A stretch of DNA of 64,000 nt from Marinobacterium sedimentorum (GTDB taxonomy: Bacteria; Pseudomonadota; Gammaproteobacteria; Pseudomonadales; Balneatricaceae), in the NCBI RefSeq assembly GCF_024267675.1, contig NZ_JALDYX010000002.1, positions 372,001-436,000 of the forward strand, written 5' to 3'. A program made the translations under genes and the position numbers. Below the pieces are notes generated by a model, which did not search any database, was not told the origin of the DNA, and was given only the letters and a program-made list of their open reading frames with translations. Of this stretch, positions 34,928 through 42,853 are shown piece after piece (the first letter of the stretch is position 1; each line of letters starts with the position of its first letter).

Positions 34928-34963
34928 CACAAAACAGCAACACCCGGCGCGGGGCCGGGTGTT
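34928..34963 (-). terminator. Terminator after the FucP-type transporter gene
   Basis: AACACCCGGC (34939-34948) pairs with GCCGGGTGTT (34954-34963). Read on the minus strand it is followed by GCTGTTTTGT, a short U-tract. Confidence 0.65.
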
Positions 34964-35009
34964 CTGTTGATTTTGCGTTGCAATTGATCGGCGTTACTTT
35001 GGGCCGGAT

Positions 35010-36329
35010 TCAGACCGCAGCTACGGCTGTTGCGCCAGCTTTACGCTCGCTGGATTTTAGATCGAACAGGCCGTAGCGGCCGACAACCAGGAAGCACAGT
35101 GCCGGTACGATAAAGGACAGGGCGCTGCCGTAGCTATCGATCATGGCGCCCTGGGCCAGCGGTAGAATGGCACCGCCGAGGATGGCCATCACCAGGCCGG
35201 CGGCGCCGAATTTGGTGTCGTCCCCCAGCCCCTCAAGGGCGACGCCGTAAATGGTGGGGAACATCAGCGACAGGCAGCCGGAAATGGCCACCAGTGCCCA
35301 GACACCCAGCATATCGGGGCTGGCGATCATGATCAGGCAGAGCACGCAGGCCAGCACCGACAGACCGGCCAGCAGGGCGCTGGCGCGGACATAGCCCATG
35401 AGCCAGGTCATGGCGAAGCGGGCCAGCAGAAACAGAATCAGGCTGTACTGCAGGAAATCACCGCCGCGTACTTCGTCAACCGACAGTGCATCCATGACGT
35501 ACTGGATGGTAAAGGTCCAGACACAGGTTTGGGCGCCGACATTAAAGAACTGAGCGACGACCCCAAAGCGGTAGTGGCGATTGCGGAACAGGCGTTTGAG
35601 GGTGGCACGAAACTCGATCTTGGCGCTCTGTCTGTCCTGAGTGTTGCCAGAGCGAGCTTCATCGGCGCCGGGCATCGACATGCGAGCCACCAGAAACCAG
35701 ATCAGCAGCAGCACGCAGGCCATGCCGACGTAGGGCAGCATCACGGCATCAAGCTCGGCGCTCTGAATGGCAACGAGCTGCTCAGCCGGCATGGCTGCGC
35801 GCTCCAGCGCCGTGGCGGGATTGAGCTGCGTCAGGATCAGCGAGGCGCCAAGAAAGACCCCCAGATTGCAGCCGACCGGGTTGAAGGCCTGGGCCAGATT
35901 CAGGCGCTTGGTGGCATTGCCCGAGGGGCCCATGGCGATCACGAAGGGATTGGCCGAGGTTTCGAGTATCGACAGGCCTGCAGCGAGTATGAACAAGGCA
36001 GCGAGGAAGAAGCCGTAGCTCAGCGTCTGGCTCGCCGGGTAGAACATGAAGGCACCGAGGGCTGCGAAGCCGAGGCCCGTGAGTACGCCGACCTTGTACG
36101 AATAACGGCGGTTGATAAAGGCCGCCGGCAGCGCCAGGCAGAAGTAGGCACCGTAGTAGGCGAACTGCACCAGGGCGGACTGCAGCGAGCTCATGGTGAA
36201 TATCTTGCTGAACACCTTGACCAGCGGGTCCGTCATGTTGGCGGCTACGCCCCAGGCGGCAAAGCAGGTGGTGAGCAGAATAAAGGGCAGAATCATGTCC
36301 CGAAAGACCAGCGGTGTTTTCTTGTTCAT
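35010..36329 (-). CDS. Sugar/H+ symporter, FucP/GluP family (MFS)
   Basis: Protein of 439 residues with 12 predicted membrane segments. The marker LSILETSANPFVIAMGPSG in the fourth to fifth helix region is typical of the fucose/glucose/galactose:H+ symporter (FHS) family, as is LNLAQAFNPVGCNLGVFLG. It would import a hexose or deoxyhexose across the inner membrane with protons. Nearby sugar-related genes (DUF4432 epimerase-like at 38178, Gfo/Idh/MocA at 39408) hint at a common sugar, but they are on other transcripts. Substrate is unknown. Confidence 0.88.
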   Translation of the reverse strand: MNKKTPLVFRDMILPFILLTTCFAAWGVAANMTDPLVKVFSKIFTMSSLQSALVQFAYYGAYFCLALPAAFINRRYSYKVGVLTGLGFAALGAFMFYPASQTLSYGFFLAALFILAAGLSILETSANPFVIAMGPSGNATKRLNLAQAFNPVGCNLGVFLGASLILTQLNPATALERAAMPAEQLVAIQSAELDAVMLPYVGMACVLLLIWFLVARMSMPGADEARSGNTQDRQSAKIEFRATLKRLFRNRHYRFGVVAQFFNVGAQTCVWTFTIQYVMDALSVDEVRGGDFLQYSLILFLLARFAMTWLMGYVRASALLAGLSVLACVLCLIMIASPDMLGVWALVAISGCLSLMFPTIYGVALEGLGDDTKFGAAGLVMAILGGAILPLAQGAMIDSYGSALSFIVPALCFLVVGRYGLFDLKSSERKAGATAVAAV

Positions 36330-36542
36330 AAGCGCCTTGTCACTAAAGCGTCCGCAGGACGGTTGTTGGTTTCAGGCGGCATTTGGCCACGCCAAGGTCA
36401 ACCTAAAATGAACGGCACGGCCGGACTTTGTAATTTTTGTAATCTGGCTGCTGTGTCATCAGGGCAGGATGGCAGCCACAACAGCAGGCAGATTTCGGCT
36501 GGCCTGCTAATATGAGCGCTCTGGCATTCAGGGAGGCACGCC

Positions 36543-36890
36543 ATGACAGTGGACAACATTCTTTTTCCCGCTCTGGTGCAGCATCAGGATGATGCAGAAT
36601 TGAGCTTTATCGCAACCCCGGACGATTGGGCCAGACGCGCGCTGGAGCCTCATTTTTACCGCGGCGTTCAGCCCGGTGATCGGCTGATTGACAGCCAGGG
36701 GCGCGTTTTCTGGCTCTGTTGCGCAGGCGCTGTGGTGAGGGCTGAGCAAAGTGATGAGCTGTTGTCGTTGCCCCAGGTGCTGGCGCTGGTGCGCGGCCAT
36801 GCGGCGCTGCAGAACAGTTGCTGTGCCGGCAAGCTCGGGGCTCGGGATTTAAGTGAAGCGATACATCTTGTAGCGCACTTAACTGATTGA
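36543..36890 (+). CDS. Small conserved protein, DUF4144-like
   Basis: Protein of 115 residues with a good ribosome site (GGAGG six bases before the ATG). The pattern of an N-terminal FPALVQHQDDAELSFIATPDDW, then GDRLIDSQGRVFWL, resembles the DUF4144 family of gammaproteobacteria; this is from memory of the family and unverified. It has no signal peptide. Function is unknown. It is followed in the same direction by a YdjM-like gene after 57 bases. Confidence 0.6.
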   Translation: MTVDNILFPALVQHQDDAELSFIATPDDWARRALEPHFYRGVQPGDRLIDSQGRVFWLCCAGAVVRAEQSDELLSLPQVLALVRGHAALQNSCCAGKLGARDLSEAIHLVAHLTD

Positions 36891-36947
36891 TAAAAAATGA
36901 TTCCTGTAACACACTTTGTCTGACTCAAAGCATTCGTACAGGACATC

Positions 36948-37676
36948 ATGGCTGACTTTAAAACCCATACACTCGTGGCCACCGTTATCAGCGGCGGGCT
37001 CGGTATCGCGGCGCTGGCAACCGGCATGGCAACACCTTCGCAGGCGTTTTGCTACTGGTTGGCGGGTACCCTGGGGGGGTTGTTGCCTGATATTGATTCC
37101 GATGAATCCCTGGCGCTGCGCATCGTCTTTCGGCTCTTCGGTGCCCTGGTAGCGGGCTTGCTGGCGTTTTACTGGATGACGACGCTGCCGGCCTGGCAGG
37201 TCGTGCTGCTGGCCGCTACTGGCTATCTGCTGGTGCGTTTTGTGCTGCTGGAGCTGTTTGCCCGCATCACGGTTCACCGCGGCATGCTGCACAGCCTGCT
37301 GGCCAATCTGTTGTTTGGCGTTATCGCCATCTTGCTGTCCTACCACCTTTTTGCGCTGGACGTACGGCTGGCCTGGGGAATAGGCGCTTTTGTTGTCATG
37401 GGCGCCACGGTGCATCTGTTGCTGGATGAAATTTACAGCGTGGATTTGTCCGGCATGCGCATCAAGCGCTCTTTTGGCACGGCGCTGAAGCTCACCGACT
37501 GGACGCAGCCGCTGCTCTCGGCACTGATGCTCAGCGCCTGCGTGGGCGGGTTCTGGCTCAGCCCAAGTGCGGCGTCCTGGCAGCAGAGCCTGGGCATTGA
37601 GGTGCCGCCATGGCTGTCCGTTCATCAAGTTATTGGCTGGCTGTACCAGAGCGTGGTCAGCCTGTACCAGGCCTGA
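36948..37676 (+). CDS. YdjM-like membrane-bound metal-dependent hydrolase (DUF457)
   Basis: Protein of 242 residues with about five membrane segments. Conserved polar residues sit where the family keeps its metal ligands: TH near the start (FKTHTL), GGLLPDIDSDES, HRGMLHS and HLLLDEIYS. YdjM in Escherichia coli is an SOS-induced inner-membrane protein of this family. I found no LexA box here. AGGA precedes the ATG. The substrate is not known. Confidence 0.8.
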   Translation: MADFKTHTLVATVISGGLGIAALATGMATPSQAFCYWLAGTLGGLLPDIDSDESLALRIVFRLFGALVAGLLAFYWMTTLPAWQVVLLAATGYLLVRFVLLELFARITVHRGMLHSLLANLLFGVIAILLSYHLFALDVRLAWGIGAFVVMGATVHLLLDEIYSVDLSGMRIKRSFGTALKLTDWTQPLLSALMLSACVGGFWLSPSAASWQQSLGIEVPPWLSVHQVIGWLYQSVVSLYQA

Positions 37677-37728
37677 TGTTCGACCTGGCAACCTGTGACT
37701 TATTACTGATCTACCAGGGAGTTCACCC

Positions 37729-38181
37729 ATGACCGACGCGATCAAGCCACTGCAGCTGCAGGGCATACACCACGTGGCCATCATCTGTGCCGATTACCCG
37801 CGCTCGCGGGCCTTCTATGTGGATGTGCTGGGGTTGGAGGTCATTGCGGAGAACTACCGCGCGCAGCGCGCTTCCTACAAACTTGATCTGCGCCTGCCCT
37901 CGGGCGCCCAGATTGAGCTGTTTTCGTTTCCCGCACCACCTGCCCGTCCCTGTACCCCGGAGGCGCAGGGACTGCGCCACCTGGCCTTCGCCGTTACAGA
38001 TATGGACTGCGCCGTCGTTTACCTGGAATCCTGTGGCGTGGCGGTGGAGCCCGTACGGGTAGACGAGTTCACCGGCCAGCGCTTCACCTTTTTCAAAGAC
38101 CCGGACGGACTGCCGCTGGAACTGTACGAAGTTCCGGCAGAACCCGGTCTGGTCGACAATCAGAGGAACCAACGCCCATGA
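37729..38181 (+). CDS. gloA2: VOC-family metalloprotein, YaeR/GloA2-like
   Basis: Protein of 150 residues with the vicinal-oxygen-chelate fold. Four metal ligands are recognisable: His in GIHHVAII, Glu in QIELFSFP, His in GLRHLAFAV and Glu in PLELYE. The sequence is close to the YaeR/GloA2 group of glyoxalase-like proteins, whose substrate is unsettled. Its stop overlaps the start of the DUF4432 gene by four bases (ATGA), so the two are translationally coupled and probably work together. Confidence 0.85.
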   Translation: MTDAIKPLQLQGIHHVAIICADYPRSRAFYVDVLGLEVIAENYRAQRASYKLDLRLPSGAQIELFSFPAPPARPCTPEAQGLRHLAFAVTDMDCAVVYLESCGVAVEPVRVDEFTGQRFTFFKDPDGLPLELYEVPAEPGLVDNQRNQRP

Positions 38182-39353
38182 CGACCTCGTCCCCTGTCCT
38201 TGAATGGCCCATTCTGGACAGCGATACCGCATTTGATGCCGGTGATTTCTGCATCACATCGCAAGCGCTGGCGATAGACAGCAAGGTGCCTATTCGCATC
38301 GAGCAAACCACCTTGGCAGGGGGCAAGCAGCAGGGTGTCAGGCTGATTACGCTGTCGGTGGGTGACATGACAGTGCGTGTGGTGCCCTGTCGCGGTATGG
38401 CGGTGCTGGATGTCATGCAGGGTGATACCCGCTTTGGCTGGGACTCCCCGGTCAGGGAAGTCGTGAATCCGGCGTTTATCAACCAGGAAGCCTCGGGTGG
38501 CCTTGGCTGGCTCGATGGTTTTAACGAAATGCTGGTGCGCTGCGGCTACCAGTGGGCCGGGCATCCTGGCCAGGACGGTGACGAGTTCCTGACCCTGCAC
38601 GGGCGTATCCAGAATACCCCGGCGTCGCGGGTCATGCTGCGCATCGAACGCGACGCCCCCTATCGCGTGACCCTGTCCGGCCGCGTGGACGAAAAACGCT
38701 TCAAGTTCACCAATTTTGAAGTCTGGATGCACCTGTTCATCGTGCCCGGCGAACCCTACCTCAGCGTGCAGGACAGCCTCACCAACAAGGGCGTCTATGC
38801 ACGCGAATATCAGGTGATCTACCACAACAACTTCGGTGCGCCGGTGCTCGAAGCCGGTGGCCAGCTGCATGTGCCTGTCGCCGAGTTGTCACCCTTCAAT
38901 GACTACGCCGCAAAAGGGTTGAGCGACTGGAATCAGATTCCTGCGCCAAGCCGCGATTTCGATGAAAGGGTGTTCAACGTGCGCCCGCTCAGTGATGAAA
39001 AGGGCGAGACCCGGTCACTGCTGCACAACGCCGATGCCAGCCTGGGTATCGAAGTGGCGTACCAGGCCGACACCCTGCCGGTGCTGACCATCTGGAAAAA
39101 TACCGATCTGCCGGGGCAGGGCTACGTCATGGGTATCGAGCCGGGTACCAGCTTCGCATACAACCGCCGTTACCAGCGTCCGCTGGGACTGGTTCCCAGC
39201 ATCCAGCCGGGTGAAACCGTTCAGTTCTCGCTGCGTTTTGGTTTTTTGACGACGCCGGAAACGGTGTCAGCCTCGCTGCAACGGATTCAGACCCTGCAAG
39301 GGGACACCCAACCGGTGGTCAAGCCGCAGCCGCTGGTTAGGCTTCCAGGCTGA
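38178..39353 (+). CDS. Aldose-1-epimerase-like protein, DUF4432
   Basis: Protein of 391 residues. The GGLGWLDGFNEMLVRCGYQW block and the later YHNNFGAPVLEAGG and GIEPGTSFAYNRR segments match the DUF4432 branch of the galactose-mutarotase superfamily. Such proteins bind sugars in a beta-sandwich and are thought to epimerise or isomerise aldoses or keto-sugars; the reaction here is not known. It is coupled to the VOC gene upstream and convergent with the Gfo/Idh/MocA gene downstream. Confidence 0.85.
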   Translation: MTTSSPVLEWPILDSDTAFDAGDFCITSQALAIDSKVPIRIEQTTLAGGKQQGVRLITLSVGDMTVRVVPCRGMAVLDVMQGDTRFGWDSPVREVVNPAFINQEASGGLGWLDGFNEMLVRCGYQWAGHPGQDGDEFLTLHGRIQNTPASRVMLRIERDAPYRVTLSGRVDEKRFKFTNFEVWMHLFIVPGEPYLSVQDSLTNKGVYAREYQVIYHNNFGAPVLEAGGQLHVPVAELSPFNDYAAKGLSDWNQIPAPSRDFDERVFNVRPLSDEKGETRSLLHNADASLGIEVAYQADTLPVLTIWKNTDLPGQGYVMGIEPGTSFAYNRRYQRPLGLVPSIQPGETVQFSLRFGFLTTPETVSASLQRIQTLQGDTQPVVKPQPLVRLPG

Positions 39354-39407
39354 CGGCAAGGGACCGTGTGATGGGGCGCTGCAGTCGACGCAGGGCCCCA
39401 TTTATAT

Positions 39408-40367
39408 TCATTTTGCAGCGGCGCGGATGCGGTCCAGCACCTGGATAACGGCGCTGGACTGCTCCAGATTGTTCCAGGCCTTGCCGGATTCGATATGCTG
39501 CACGAAGGCACTGATCATGGAGGCGTACTGGTTCTGCGGTGCTATATCGATGACTTCGCCGCCACCGATGCCGCCTTCGGGCGCCAGGCGAATCCGCACG
39601 CCTTCGTTCGGCGCATTAAACGGGATTTCCAGTTCCGCCCAGCCTTTGCTGCCCAGTAGCAGCAGGCGCTGATAACGGGCCGCCTGGGTGCAGACCGTCA
39701 GGCTGAGGGTTCGCCCCTGGCCGTAATCGAGCAGGGCACTGGTCTGGCGGTCGATGCCGAACTGCGGGTCCAGGTCGATGGTGCTCTGGACGCTGACAGG
39801 TTCAGCCTCGAAGCACCAGCGTCCGGCCAGAACCGCATAGCAGCCGATGTCCAGCAGGCCGCCACCGCCCCATTCGGGCACATTGCGTACGTTCTTGTCG
39901 TCCGCCAGGCCGTAGCTGAAGACCGCGTGCAGCGCCCGCAGCTCGCCGATGGCCGGCAGCAGGCGCTGGTGGATGGCGGCCCACTGGGCGTGATGGCATA
40001 CCATGAAGGCTTCCATCAGGGTGCCGTCGAAGTTCGCCGCGGCCGCGAGCAGGGGTTGCAGGTCCTCGGTATTCAGAGCAATGGGCTTTTCACACAGAAC
40101 GTGCTTGCCTGCCGCCATGGCCTTTATGGCCCAGGGAACATGCAGGTGATTGGGCAGCGGAATATAGACCGCATCCACCTGGTCATCGGCCAGCAGCGCC
40201 TCGTAACTGTCGTAGCTGCTGGGTGCCCCCAGGCTCTGGGCGAAGGCCCGGGCCTGGTCAAGCGAGCGTGATGCCACCGCCTGAATGGGATAACCGGCTT
40301 CCAGTATGGCCGGTGCCACCTGGGTGCGGGCAATTTTGGCACTGCCCATAATTCCGAATCGGATCAC
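39408..40367 (-). CDS. Gfo/Idh/MocA-family NAD(P)-dependent oxidoreductase
   Basis: Protein of 319 residues. The N-terminal Rossmann fold begins GIMGSAKIARTQ. The catalytic-lysine motif is CEKPIAL, and the C-terminal sheet contains GGGGLLDIGCYAV, where family members have a conserved Asp-x-Gly. It would oxidise or reduce a sugar or inositol-type substrate. It is convergent with the DUF4432 gene and close to the FucP-type transporter, so a sugar catabolic role is likely; the specific substrate is not. Confidence 0.88.
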   Translation of the reverse strand: MIRFGIMGSAKIARTQVAPAILEAGYPIQAVASRSLDQARAFAQSLGAPSSYDSYEALLADDQVDAVYIPLPNHLHVPWAIKAMAAGKHVLCEKPIALNTEDLQPLLAAAANFDGTLMEAFMVCHHAQWAAIHQRLLPAIGELRALHAVFSYGLADDKNVRNVPEWGGGGLLDIGCYAVLAGRWCFEAEPVSVQSTIDLDPQFGIDRQTSALLDYGQGRTLSLTVCTQAARYQRLLLLGSKGWAELEIPFNAPNEGVRIRLAPEGGIGGGEVIDIAPQNQYASMISAFVQHIESGKAWNNLEQSSAVIQVLDRIRAAAK

Positions 40368-40397
40368 AGATTTTCACTCCCTGGCTGATGTAGGCCG

Positions 40398-40566
40398 CTA
40401 GCAGCCTGTCGGGCTTAACACTGATCTACTGCGGAAACGCCGATTTTGGCCACTTTTCGTACTCTTTTTCGTTAAATAGAACCACTATTCGCCTTAAAAG
40501 AGCCCAAAAACTGACTCAAAACGGCTATTTCCTCGTTACGACCGGTCAAGTCCGACAGGCCGCTAG
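40398..40566 (-). mobile_element. MITE-like element A, copy 2 (169 bp)
   Basis: The same length as copy 1 and in opposite orientation. Tips are CTAGCAGCCTGTCGGGCTT at the left and AAGTCCGACAGGCCGCTAG at the right, one substitution in each arm compared with copy 1. It lies between the Gfo/Idh/MocA and thiolase-like genes. Confidence 0.7.
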
Positions 40567-40700
40567 GACTTTCCGCCTGGCTAGCCATCAAGTCAAGGCT
40601 TGACCGCCTGTTGGTGAGAGCCGCAGGGGCTGTCAGTCAGCAAGTTGACGTTAGCGTAAAGGGTGCTATGCTCGGTGCTCGTTTTCAAGGGGATAACCGC

Positions 40701-41786
40701 ATGACCCGAGCCCTGATTGTCGCCGCTGTTCGCACCCTGGATAAGATAGGGTCGCAACAGCATTGTCTGGATCTGGAAGCCCGTATCCGCGCCCGGGGTT
40801 TGGCTATCCATGAACTTGTAATTGAGCCGCTGAGTACCGACTGGCACAGCCCGGAACCCGAGGATCATTTTCGCAGCGGTTGTGCACCCATCGAGGCGCT
40901 GGCCAGGGCTCAGGCGTTGATTGTCCAGGGCGCGCAGGCGGTACTGATCCGTGGCGAAGATCTTATCAAGAGCGGTTATAGCCGTGAAGAACGGCACCGG
41001 CTGATGGCGGTCTATGGTGCCGATTATCCGCTGACCCAGGCCTACACGGACCTGGCCGAGAATTATCTGGCGCGCCAGAACCTGGATGCAGAGCGCTTTC
41101 GCGAGCTCGCCCAGTGCCTGTTCGAGAACTACAGCGCAACCTATCTCGACAGTCGCCCTCTCGATGGACACAGTGGCGCCGATACCGCGGGCAACAGGCC
41201 CGAGATGCCGGGGGCTGCCTGGTTTGAACCGGTTACCGCGCTGTTTCGCGGTGTGGATTGCGCCAACCCGATGGTGGACTTCAGCGGCCGCCTGCTGATC
41301 TGCAGCGAAGCGTTGGTCAATGAGCTGAACGTACCGCGGGACCAGTGTATCGAAATCAAGGGTGTGGGGCTGCGGCGTCTGGCGGGGGATGGTCGTGAGC
41401 ATATAGATGAGATCGCCGGTTACGATCATCTTCGCAGCGCCTACAACCAGTGCTGCACCATGGCCGGTATCGATTTTGCCCAGCGCTTTCGCGCAGGTGA
41501 TGCATTGCTGGAAACCTATACCTGCTTTCCGGTTGTTCCCATGGCATTTTTGCAGGTCAGCGGCCTGATCGATGTGCTCGATGAAATGCCGGATTTCCTT
41601 GCCCGTCACAGTGTAACCATTACCGGCGGCATGAACCTGGCGCGCGGTGCCTGGAACAACCCTGCGCTGAATGGCCTGATCAGCATGCATCACCGCCTGC
41701 TGGAGGGTGATGAACATATTGGCCTGGTGCACGGAAATGGTGGCCTGGGGTATCGCCAGGGGGTGGCACTGCTGGTAAAAATCTGA
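40701..41786 (+). CDS. Thiolase-superfamily protein (acetyl-CoA acetyltransferase-like), altered active site
   Basis: Protein of 361 residues from the ATG at 40701, preceded by AAGGGG. YTCFPVVPMAFL, ITGGMNLARGAWNNPALNGL and GLVHGNGGLGYRQ follow the SCP2-type thiolase pattern (DLYSCFP, TGG..GG.GNN, NGG). C61 in SGCAPIEAL sits where the nucleophilic Cys is expected. The His usually found after GNN, and the one after NGG, appear replaced (NNPALN, NGGLGYRQ), so normal thiolase chemistry is doubtful. It is shorter than canonical thiolases (about 390). No fatty-acid genes are nearby. Expression may be influenced by MITE-like element A just upstream. Confidence 0.65.
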   Translation: MTRALIVAAVRTLDKIGSQQHCLDLEARIRARGLAIHELVIEPLSTDWHSPEPEDHFRSGCAPIEALARAQALIVQGAQAVLIRGEDLIKSGYSREERHRLMAVYGADYPLTQAYTDLAENYLARQNLDAERFRELAQCLFENYSATYLDSRPLDGHSGADTAGNRPEMPGAAWFEPVTALFRGVDCANPMVDFSGRLLICSEALVNELNVPRDQCIEIKGVGLRRLAGDGREHIDEIAGYDHLRSAYNQCCTMAGIDFAQRFRAGDALLETYTCFPVVPMAFLQVSGLIDVLDEMPDFLARHSVTITGGMNLARGAWNNPALNGLISMHHRLLEGDEHIGLVHGNGGLGYRQGVALLVKI

Positions 41787-41988
41787 CGGGCTATCCTTAG
41801 GAGGCTTTTTAACGGAGTGCTACCTGTTCCCACCGGGTCTGTGTGAGGTGCGATCCGGTGAGGTGTGCTCAAGCGCCGGCTTGCCAGCAGGTGATTGAAC
41901 GCGGACGCGGATGGGGCAAATGGCTCTATGCTTGAGGTTGTCTGGGGCATCACACACAAGCTCGGGGCACGGACACAAAGGAGCTGAT

Positions 41989-42264
41989 ATGTCGGTTGTA
42001 ACGCGAGTCCTGCTGGATGTGCTCAAGCCCCATGATCCCAGTGTGCTTGATCTGGCGTGCGCACTGGGAAACCTGGGTGATTACCGTGTGCGTGTACGGG
42101 TTCTTGAAATGGACAAGAAAACGGAGACGCTGGAAATAGAAGTGGCAGGCGCGGATGTCGATTTCGAGGCGATCCAGACGGTGATCCGGGATCTTGGCGC
42201 GGCGCTGCACAGCGTGGATGAAGTCGATGTCAGCGGTGTCACCTTGGCACCGGATGCGGAGTAA
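41989..42264 (+). CDS. DUF211-family small protein
   Basis: Protein of 91 residues from the ATG at 41989 with AGGAG six bases upstream. The motif VLLDVLKPHDPSVLDLACAL, then LEIEVAGADVDFEAIQ and GAALHSVDEVDVSG, is the DUF211 pattern (ferredoxin-like small domain), best known from archaea. It is followed after six bases by a VIT-like membrane protein and a P-type ATPase. Its role is unknown; a metal-handling accessory function is inferred from the neighbours. Confidence 0.8.
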   Translation: MSVVTRVLLDVLKPHDPSVLDLACALGNLGDYRVRVRVLEMDKKTETLEIEVAGADVDFEAIQTVIRDLGAALHSVDEVDVSGVTLAPDAE

Positions 42265-42270
42265 TAGCGG

Positions 42271-42852
42271 TTGAATCTGCTGCGCGAGCTTGGTTTTTTG
42301 CTGCGTATCAGCCACTCCCACGGCATTATGCGGCGGTATTTCGTGGTCAACGGCTTTGATGGCGCTCTGACCATGCTGGGGTTGATTCTGGGTTTTATCG
42401 TCACTGACCGGGTTCCGCTGCCGGTGGTGATAGGCGCCTGCCTCGGAGCTACCATCGCATTGGGTGTCAGCGGTGTTAGCAGCGCCTATCTTAGCGAGAC
42501 GGCCGAGCGCCAGCGGGCGCTGTCCGATCTTGAGGAGGCGATGGCCAATAGTTTGCAGGGCAGTGCCCACGCACAGGCCGCACGCTGGGTGCCGCTGTTG
42601 ATCGCACTGGTCAATGGTTCGGCTCCGCTGCTGATCTCGCTACTGATCCTTACTCCGCTCTGGCTGGCCGATGCCGGCATCCCATTACCTTTGCCAGCCC
42701 TGCACATGGCGATGGTCGTCGCACTGCTGATTATCTTTTTGCTGGGCGTCTTTCTTGGCCACGTAGCCGGCAACTCCTGGTGGCGCAGCGGCTTGCAGAC
42801 CCTGCTGGTGGCGCTGGTGACCGTCGGCCTTATTCTTCTTCTGGGTACCTGA
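42271..42852 (+). CDS. VIT/CCC1-like membrane protein
   Basis: Protein of 193 residues, probably starting at TTG, with GGAG a few bases upstream. About five membrane segments. The N-terminal segment RRYFVVNGFDGALTMLGLILGF with GVSGVSSAYLSETAERQR resembles the VIT1/CCC1 family of iron/manganese transporters. It lies between the DUF211 gene and a calcium-type P-ATPase with only two bases before the latter, so the three are one operon. Cation transport is inferred. Confidence 0.75.
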   Translation: MNLLRELGFLLRISHSHGIMRRYFVVNGFDGALTMLGLILGFIVTDRVPLPVVIGACLGATIALGVSGVSSAYLSETAERQRALSDLEEAMANSLQGSAHAQAARWVPLLIALVNGSAPLLISLLILTPLWLADAGIPLPLPALHMAMVVALLIIFLLGVFLGHVAGNSWWRSGLQTLLVALVTVGLILLLGT

Positions 42853-42853
42853 T

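Noticed and set aside
36420..36445. Operator upstream of the FucP-type gene from a repeated TTTGTAAT
   Set aside because: The two words are direct, not inverted, and the match to a HexR site is poor; it is not strong enough to call.
36891..36947. LexA box before the YdjM-like gene
   Set aside because: CTGT and ACAG words are present but not at the required spacing.
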